Source of the DNA: Nageia nagi
Lineage: Eukaryota; Pinophyta
DNA length: 64,000 nucleotides
Assembly (NCBI GenBank): GCA_050084985.1
Contig: JBITNC010000001.1
Location: 72,478,001-72,542,000 of the forward strand
Direction of reading: 5' to 3'
The notes below the pieces were generated by a model. That model did not search any database and had not been told where the DNA came from. It saw nothing but the letters and a program-made list of their open reading frames with translations. Below are positions 56,142 through 64,000 of this stretch, one piece after another. How positions within the stretch are numbered: the stretch's first letter is position 1; each line of letters begins with the position of its first letter. The position numbers were made by a program, and so were the translations under genes.

Positions 56142-59100
56142 TGTTTGACCTTGAGTATTATTAAGGATTTGAATAGATTATGTTTGAATAATGATATGGT
56201 AATGATAAGTTTAATAAGGGAATATATATCATTTGTGAAAATTTGATGTTGGCTTCAAGATATTTTGACATAGGTCACCTCAATATGGAGAAGCAATCCA
56301 AATACTCTAAGGACCAAAAGTGAATTGGTGATAAGAAGTAAGAGTAAGAGGAGGAAATGATTGGTGTTGAATCATTGACACACTCTATTACCATAATAAA
56401 TCATGTAGTTGCATGTAGAGTAATTGCTATGAATATCAATTTCTGGATGAAATTATATTTCCCAATGTGTGTGGATTAATCTTGCCTTGTAGGACAAGGC
56501 AAGCATCATAGGTAAAGGTGTGTTTCCTTTGTTTTATGTTTTTGAAATTCAAATTTGAAATGGAGGGGAAAAGGAATATGTACTATTTAAATCTAAAAAT
56601 TTATATAAGTTAAAAAAGTAAATTTAATAAAAATTAATTAATTAAAATGAGTGCCCATACCATTGCCACATGGGGTTAATAGTAAAAACACTATTGGAAT
56701 AAGACTAAGGTTACCTTATGGTGTTACAAGATATTTAATGGGTAGGAAAATAATGAAGTAATTGCCCTAATTAGTTTTTTTTCTTATGTTAGGTATGGAT
56801 AATAGTTTTCACTAATTTGTTAGTTAATAAAAAATATCCTAAGGTATTTAATACCCTTTCAATCATCAACAACTTTAAGCAAACCTATCTCAAAAATTAT
56901 TAAATGTGTGAGGAGACATCCATTTGGACACATTTCGACCTCTTTGAACATAAATAAAGAGATGAAACCTTAATTAAAATACCTACCTATCTATTTTTTA
57001 TTATTTTATTTTTGTTATTCTCAAGTTTGGTGTAGAGTTACATGAAGAAAAGATGTCTCTCTTCCCTCTTCAAGTCAAGGTGCATTTCTTTACATTTTTT
57101 TTGCCTAATTAAAGTATTCCTAGTTTGAGGTATTTAGTGAGTTTTATGAAAGTAAATAAGTGTGATTTTTTTTGTTATTCTCCCTGTATTTAGATGTAGG
57201 AGTGAAAAATTTTATATACAAATTATATTATGTATTCTATGATATTTTAAGGAGACTAGTCAAATATTTCTCCTTATGCTTTTAGCTAGAGTTTAATGAA
57301 TTTATTTTGATATGAATTTTATTAAAATTTTAATATGATATTTATCATAATGTTTGATAAAGTTTCATAGAATTAATTATTGTTAAAGTGTTGTACCATT
57401 TGAAGAGACATAGTGGTTATTTTATTCAAAGGTTGGTACCATGTCTTTTTCTTTAAAAAGTAAAGAATGGGATTTTCTTTTGTTATTCTTCCTTTATATA
57501 GATGTAGGAGTGAAAAATTTCATGTACAAATTGTATTATGTATTTTATGATATTTTAAGGAGACTAGTCAAATATTTCTCCTTATGCCTTTAGCTAGAGT
57601 TTAATGAATTTATTTTGACATAAATTTTATTAAAATCCTAATATGATGTATAACATAATGTTTGATAAAGTTTTATAGAATTCATTGTTGTACCATTTGA
57701 AGAGACATAATGGTTATTTTATTTAAAGGTTGGTACCATGTCTTTTTCTTTAAAGAGTGAAGTGAGATTTTTTTTGTTATTCTCCCTTTATTTAGATGTA
57801 GGAGTGGAAAATTTCACACATAAATTGTATTATGTATTTTATAATATTTTAAGGAGACTAGTCAAATATTTCTCCTTATGCTTTTAACTAGAGTTTAATG
57901 AATTTATTCTAAAATAAATTTTATTAAAGTCGTAATATGATGTTTATCATTTTTGTAAAGAAATATTGTTAAATTCATGTGAAAGTGGGAAAAGATGAAT
58001 TACTAAAAAATATCTTTGCTTGTTATTATCTAAGTTTGTCAATTAAACTAATTAGTATCTAATGAGATGATAAGTTATGTTTAATATTTTTAATAAGTAA
58101 TTCAAGAACTCTTTAGAATCTTGTATTAAATAAACTATGGTCTTGAGATTATGATATTGGTATAATATTTAGTAAAATAATTCATATTTTACTAATTGTG
58201 TAAATTAATTATTAAGGTATCCAAGACCTTATTATGAATGATTTAATTATTTAAAATGGATTAATTATAGGGTAAATAAATAACAGATTAATGTACATTG
58301 ACCAAGGAAAGGAGATAATTTCTCTTGAGGTCTATAGTTAAATTCATTTGCATAATGGTCAAATTTTAAAAGGGTTATCCTGATCCTCCTCCCTCTTAGT
58401 ACTCGATCCACCTACCAAGATCCAAGGAGATGTTCAATCCTCATTGCATGAAGATCGATGGAGATGTTCAACGATTAATACAACAATCAAAACCATATGA
58501 TATGAAAAAATTTTAATTACAAACTCATTAGATATAAAATAGTATGATTTATCAAAAAGATCCCATTAGTGATTAAATGGGTTGTATTATATTTGAATTT
58601 CCTTTGTATAAATGCATGATTTCTACTTGTAATAAATTATGAAAACTTCAAAGTTTATGAAAGTAAATGTTATTCATATGTTTCATAGATGGATTATATT
58701 AGGTATTAATTAATGAATCTTTAGATTACTTTTTATTTATATGAGTTTTAAAAAATTTTATCATTGTGATTTAATGAAATTTTTTTAATTATAGTTATCA
58801 AATACTACAATTAGTATTGATTATATGGATTACTAGGAGTAGGAATTACTATTTTTTTATGAAAATAATTAATGGGTATTATAAATTAATGAAGTAAATG
58901 ATTTTGAAAAAAACTCCTAAATAAGTAGATTGATTAGAAAATAATTCTAAATTAGAATTATGATTCTGAAAGATAATTTAGGAGCATTTATGATATTTTA
59001 AGGACTCTTGGGATTAAATTGAGTACAAATGGGATCTAATGGGATTAAAAGGGTCGTTGAGATTCTTTGGGATGAATGTAAGAAAATGGTGGAGAACATT

Positions 59101-60143
59101 ATCAAGTAAACCTACCCTACCAAATGATAAATAAAAAAATATTCTTTGTGTGAGGACCACTTAGCATCGCATTACTTTTATAGCAATAGTGGCTAGATAT
59201 TGCCTCACAACTTACTACTTTACATATGCACAAGGACTTTAAAAAGTAGATTCATATACATAATACAATATGTATGGGATAAATAGAATTATGTGACTTA
59301 TTAAGTAAGCCTATAATTGAACTTCCAAGGTACACCTTGTGAGCAAAGAAAAATAGTGTTAAACCCTAGAGCTTGAATTGAGCATGTTATCTTGTACCCT
59401 CTTCATTATTTGGTAACATTAGTTTATGGTTAGTAGGCAATGGTGGTTCTTTTTGTCAACACATTTAATAATAAATTAGACTAAATAACCATTGAGGATA
59501 TATTTAATATCCATGGCTCCCTAAGTTATGGGCACAAGGATACTAGACCACATGGTGGGTCTAGCTAAAAGTTATGAGTAGGATAATGACTTATATCCTT
59601 CAATAGGTGAGTCAAGTGGAGATAGTAATAAAAAAAACTACTATTATCAGGTGAGGGTAACTAGTAGTCATACCATTTGCAATTAGTAGATAGGGGTATC
59701 ATGATTATTCCATAAGCGATGCTACCTACTCATATGGAAGTTTCCTTAGGAAAAACTATTTGCTCCTATGAGATAGAGAGTTATCATCAGGTGATGATGC
59801 TAACTTAGTCAAAGTGTGATCTCTAGGTGGTATGGACCTTGAGTAGAAAACCACTACATCATGACCAAAAAGCCTATTGCACACGGTAATGAATAAGAAT
59901 GGTGAGGTTACCTTTGAGACATCTTTTCAATAGGGTAAGTGTTGAAGAGTGAACACCAAAAATCTTTTCAAGGTTGGTTACCCTAGGTTCTTAACCAATC
60001 TTTCCATTTGAGTCTTAAACTAGCTAGCAACATTATTAAACTCATGTGGGATCACCTAGTTTATTTCTAGAATATTGAGTGTTAAGTAAAAAATAAAAAG
60101 ATCCAAAATTTAGGTATTTAAAGAAATAAGTAGATACATTATA
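56142..60143 (+). repeat. 3' LTR of element M (about 4.0 kb)
   Basis: Homologous to 47748-51405; ends TACATTATA at 60143. It is longer than the 5' LTR mainly because of a third tandem unit. The start (56142-56145) is approximate. Confidence 0.82.
57193..58000 (+). repeat. tandem unit of about 300 bp, three copies, in LTR M (3')
   Basis: Units start at 57193, 57501 and 57795, each with GATGTAGGAGTG and the AAGGAGACTAGTCAAATATT block. The 5' LTR has two. Confidence 0.85.
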
Positions 60144-60148
60144 GAGTA

Positions 60149-60364
60149 TTATGATCTAAAAAAATATCATCAATGAATCTTCTTCAATAAAATTTGTTAT
60201 CAGTAGCTTCAACTCTTTCAACAAAACTCTCTAGTAGGATAGAGAGATCTCTAACTCATTGGTAATTCTTACCTAGGATCTAGGGTAAGATCTTAGCTCT
60301 TTAACTCATACTTGAAATCATCCATGAATGATTCCCTTGATTATAATAGGATGGTAAGAATCAA
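60149..60364 (-). other. leader of element J/K next to its primer site
   Basis: Non-coding sequence between the M insertion and the primer site. Confidence 0.5.
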
Positions 60365-60378
60365 GGCTCTAATACCAT
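60365..60378 (-). promoter_or_regulatory. primer binding site, element J/K
   Basis: The minus strand reads ATGGTATTAGAGCC, one change from the initiator-tRNA-Met site, abutting LTR K. Confidence 0.85.
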
Positions 60379-61759
60379 TATGGTGAGCCATTCTAGGGCT
60401 CACTCCTTAAATGTGTCCTAGGAGTGGATGCTTGGCTTTTATCTCCAAAATTGACTTCAAACACACTCAATCATTCAAAAATATCCAACCACTTATAGGA
60501 AAGGAAAATATGATTTTGTACTTGAAAAAATACCTTCAAAACCCCAACATCTATCTATGATAAGTAATATGAAAATAAAAAAAGCAAATGCCTTAGTATT
60601 CCAATGAATCAATCAAGGAGAAATAATAGTAATGTAAACAATGCAAACACCACTTCAGATCTAACATACAAGCAACAAGAAGACATAAAAATATATTGAT
60701 AGAAAATATAATTTTATTGATTATATAATGGAAGAAGTATAATTACAAATATTTATGTCTACTTAAGAGCTTGTACCAAGACTTCCTCCAATAGGTTATG
60801 TTGGATGGCTCAAGGGGCTCACTATTCCTAGAAGCAATGAGCACAGACCAAGTATCGTTTGTAGTAACTATGATGAAACCAATAATGTTCCTCTCAATAT
60901 GGCTTGAATAAGTTGAGGTTAGCCTCTTATCACCTCAATACCTCAAATGCATATTTCCTTGCAAGTGGAAAAGTAGAGCTTCCACTCAATATGAAAAGGA
61001 GTTTAATAATAATAATAATTAGCATATATCATAATGAATATGAATCCTTTTATATGAAAGGATGATCATATCTAATATTTCATTAAGATGATCCAATGGT
61101 GGAGAGATGTGATCCATGTGCTCATATATGTAACATGCAAGATGAGAAGCCTTGGGATGGATGAAATCATATCTAAGGGATAGGAATGCCAACTTATAGA
61201 GGGGTTGATGCTGGAGCACCTTTGATCAATACCATAGGTCCAAGTGCCAAGGAGGACCAATGTGGGATCTTGGGATGGTCACATGCCCAACATCCATGCT
61301 AAGGATTCTTCCACTTGCCTCATGATTACCAACACCATAGTTTGAAATGCATGCCAAAACTTGGAGCTTCAAATGACCTTATAGTTAATGCAATTACCTA
61401 GGGGGATTCTCTACCCTAAAGAGGGGAGCACTAATGAATACAAATACCTTAAATGTTAATATTACAATCATTAAGGCTAAAATATGTAACACATCATTTA
61501 AGGAGAATAATATTATATTTACAAATATAATTACATTAGCATTAAAATACATTATTATTGGGATTAGTAATTAACTAAATACAAAAATAAATAAATAAAA
61601 GGGCCATTTATTTCATAATTAGAACTTTTCTAAATCTCTAAGTGGAATTTATATCATTTTGACCAATTTCTACCAAATTATACAAAATCACACCTCAATT
61701 AATTTTTCCATTTATCAGAGGTGAAATGGATAAAACACCTAAAAAATGGGAACATTACA
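60379..61759 (-). repeat. 5' LTR (K) of element J/K
   Basis: 1,381 bp. TATGGTGAGC...GGAACATTACA on the plus strand, followed by TGAAA. Confidence 0.88.
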
Positions 61760-61794
61760 TGAAATCAAAGGGAATAAACCTACAAAAATATTAC

Positions 61795-62222
61795 TATAAG
61801 AATGAACCAAAAATTTCAAAATAGATTAATGAGTCAACTATTACAATCTTGAATAAGGATATTTAAAGAAACACAAAAGTGGTTATCTAATTCACCATAA
61901 ATATAACAACTACTTACAAAAGTGGTTATCTAACTGACACCATAAATATAGTAATTGCCTACAAAAGTGGTTATCTAATGACACCATAAATATATAAACT
62001 ACCTAACTAACAACCATGATGCTAAATAAGTCAAGATGCTAACCACTCTATGACACATGTCAAATATTCTTAAAATCATATGACACCTAATGATATGTGG
62101 AATTTCTTCCACTTAGAAACTTATAAATATAAAATATAAAGATACTTTTCTTCACCTACATGCTAGTGACACCTATAACTAATGATATTAAAATGAACCT
62201 TATAAAGATTAGGTTTCCAACA
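61795..62222 (-). repeat. 3' LTR of element N
   Basis: Contains three units of about 45 bp with CAAAAGTGGTTATCTAA and CACCATAAATATA (61873-62005). Confidence 0.85.
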
Positions 62223-63117
62223 TTCCCCATTTAATTTGAAAGGGATTAACAAAGAAATGAAAAAAAAAGATGTTCCTTAAGGTATATAGAACATTCTTCA
62301 CTAAAAAAAAATATGCAATCTCTTTAAAATATCCACCTCAAGGATTAAGCCCAATATTTCCCTCTTAATCCAAATAGGTAAAAATACCACAACAAAAGTC
62401 TTTTCACAAGAGCATAGAAAAAAATTGTCTCCATCCAAACAAGAAGAATAGTAGATGAAGTATGAGAATAAAAAGTGCAAAAAGTCTCCTCCAAAAAGCA
62501 TGAAGAAAGTATTTTATTCAACATAAGTGATTCAAAGGAAGATGAAAGTTATATAAGTATAAAACTTGAACCAATCACCAACAAATCTCTCTCAAATGAA
62601 GAGAAACAAGGTGTGAAGAATAAATTCTCCACTATGAATCCAACAAAGATGTGATCAAAGAAACAATACTAAGCCTCCCACACATACATTCTCACATAAG
62701 ATGTGATCTCCCACATTTGTACCATATATTCGATCTTTACACTTGTTTCAAATCTCATTAAATATGTCAAACCATAGGAGTATAAACAAAAGTTACCTCA
62801 ACAACCAAATTTATCCACACATGAAATCATGAAGAAAGATGTTTAGGAATCAAAGTTTCTCCACCTATATTTATTCATGTTTTTTTTTGTATATTTCTTC
62901 ACAAATTTAGAATGAAACTATCAACTCTACTACAAGGAAAGAGGCAAATCTATAGCTTGGATTGAGATGGTATTGCTATCAAAATATTAGCCATAAAAAT
63001 GAACCCAATATTTACCATAAAAATTACAATCAATAGAAATAACAACAACAATTTCATATTAGAATAAAAATAATGATTAAAAAAATATGACTCTAAAATG
63101 GAATTTCTTCTTCCTTT
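62223..63117 (-). other. internal region of element N, no gene seen
   Basis: A-rich sequence without motifs of gag or pol on either strand. The only ORF (62501-62301) is short and unconvincing. Confidence 0.5.
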
Positions 63118-63129
63118 CTCTGATACCAA

Positions 63130-63562
63130 TGTAAGAATGGATCAAAAATTCTAAAATAGATTAATGAGTCAACTATTAAAATATTGAAGAATATATTTAA
63201 AGAACCACAAAAGTGGTTATCTAATAGACACCATAAATATAACAACTACCTACAAAAGTAGTTATCTAATTGACACCATAAATATAGAAACTACCTACAA
63301 AAGTGGTTATCTAACCAACATCATAAATATAATAACTACTAACTAACAACTATGATGCTGAGTAAGTCAGATGCTAAATAATCTATGACACATGTCAAAT
63401 ATTCTTAAGATCCTATGACACCTAATGACACATGGAATTTCTTCCCTTTACAAACTTATAAATATAAAAATAAGTATGCTTTCCTCTAACCTACATGCTA
63501 ATGACACTTATAACTAATGATATTAAAATGAACCTTAATTCCTAAGGATTAGGTTTCCAAAA
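63130..63562 (-). repeat. 5' LTR of element N
   Basis: Same structure as the other LTR, including the three-unit CAAAAGTGGTTATCTAA repeat (63206-63347). Confidence 0.85.
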
Positions 63563-64000
63563 CTTAGTATCAATTTTCCTTATTACTTTAATTTTGTAAG
63601 TTTTATTTATGTCAATAGAATAAAGAAAAGGTTTTGCACATTCTAATATTGAATTTTTTGGTACTATTTCATTGGGTATACATTATGCCTCATATGCCCA
63701 AATGACAAGTAATATGACAATGATATTAAAATGATGAATAGTTGAAGTAATAATTTTAATTATAGAGTACATATGAGATTTATGATAAAATAAAGCAAAA
63801 AAAAGATAGTAGTCCCATGTTTAGAATTTGACAACAAAAAACATAATAAACAATGCTTGGTATATGATTTTTAAGTTATTAATTCCAAAAAAAGTCTTGA
63901 ATTTTTTTAATGAATGGACTTTGTAAAGTAGGGTTTTTGGAGGATTTTATGATCATTTGTATATTTGAAGGCTAATATCAATATTGATAATAACTAAGTT
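63563..64000. other. no gene seen
   Basis: AT-rich sequence to the window end. One minus-strand frame is faintly Copia-like, but this is too weak to call. Confidence 0.3.

Larger units (their letters stand above)
47723..60143 (+). mobile_element. element M: 12.4-kb Ty3/Gypsy element with giant LTRs
   Basis: LTRs 47723-51405 and about 56142-60143 flank 4.7 kb of decayed gag-pol in the order gag, protease, reverse transcriptase, RNase H, integrase, chromodomain. The flanks GAGCA (47718-47722) and GAGTA (60144-60148) fit a 5-bp duplication with one transition. The 5' LTR starts TGTAATGACC; the first 25 or so bases and the polypurine tract seem missing at the 3' LTR, so that edge is uncertain. 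It is inserted in element J/K in the opposite orientation. Many stops show it is dead. Confidence 0.88.
43013..61759 (-). mobile_element. element J/K: nonautonomous LTR element, split by element M
   Basis: LTR J (43013-44401) and LTR K (60379-61759) are homologous, and the outer flanks carry the perfect duplication TGAAA (43008-43012 and 61760-61764). The primer site lies beside K and the polypurine tract beside J, so the element reads on the minus strand. Without the inserted element M its internal part is only about 3.5 kb: a protease remnant, repeats and no reverse transcriptase or integrase. LTR divergence is high, so it is old. Confidence 0.9.
61795..63562 (-). mobile_element. element N: small nonautonomous LTR element
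   Basis: LTRs 61795-62222 and 63130-63562 (about 430 bp, very similar) enclose 907 bp without a recognisable coding region. The primer site (minus strand TTGGTATCAGAG, 63118-63129) is beside the right LTR and a purine stretch (AAATTAAATGGGGA) beside the left, so it reads on the minus strand. The minus-strand start TGTTGGAAACCTAATC resembles element H. Flanks ATTAC and CTTAG match at three of five positions only. Confidence 0.85.

Noticed and set aside
63563-64000. Copia pol fragment at the window end
   Set aside because: Only a vague match in one frame; no catalytic motif visible.

Overview
The window is plant nuclear DNA made almost entirely of transposable elements. It has no bacterial signatures (no operons, no ribosome binding sites). 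What it shows are Ty3/Gypsy and other LTR retrotransposons with plant-type initiator-tRNA-Met primer sites, LINE pieces, hAT DNA transposons with 8-bp target duplications, and a few exon-like islands with GT-AG borders. The very low gene density, deep nesting of old elements, LTRs up to about 4 kb and scattered lone exons suggest a giant seed-plant genome, most likely a gymnosperm; that last step is inference.

Layout, 1-15232: an unrecognised retroelement-like unit on the minus strand ('C') has a leader full of tandem imperfect palindromes (about 11447-13014) and a long decayed ORF (11397 down to 2081). Two related minus-strand LTR elements sit in it: A (1-1971, its 5' part only) and B (5255-11298, complete, 5-bp duplication AAAAG). 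B is the most interesting object. Its ORF begins with about 215 residues of the cohesin regulator PDS5 and runs in the same frame into a retroviral-type protease remnant, while the reverse transcriptase and integrase are gone. Next is a truncated plus-strand Gypsy element D (integrase remnant plus 3' LTR, 13189-15232).

15233-31419: exon-like islands, a 445-bp hAT MITE, a 50-bp perfect inverted repeat with a TA loop, a 3.1-kb hAT element with a broken but intron-bearing transposase gene (19177-22301), a TRIM-like short LTR element (22480-24282) whose 3' LTR carries a 5'-truncated LINE, a Gypsy gag remnant, an LTR-like region G with a second small palindrome array, a solo LTR of the B family (27015-27743), a second hAT MITE (27853-28475), a solo LTR E (28780-29987), and the last two exons of a gene resembling gamma-tubulin complex component 4 (31094-31419).

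31420-43007: AT-rich sequence with a LINE ORF1 remnant (minus), two LINE remnants in a row (plus), microsatellites and a pentatricopeptide-repeat gene fragment (minus).

43013-61759: a nested pair. A minus-strand nonautonomous element J/K (LTRs about 1.4 kb, duplication TGAAA on both sides) is split by a 12.4-kb plus-strand Gypsy element M with 3.7-4.0-kb LTRs. Finally a small nonautonomous LTR element N (61795-63562). Apart from the putative GCP4 exons, no intact host gene is supported; most coding sequence is decayed transposon sequence. All alignments were made by eye.
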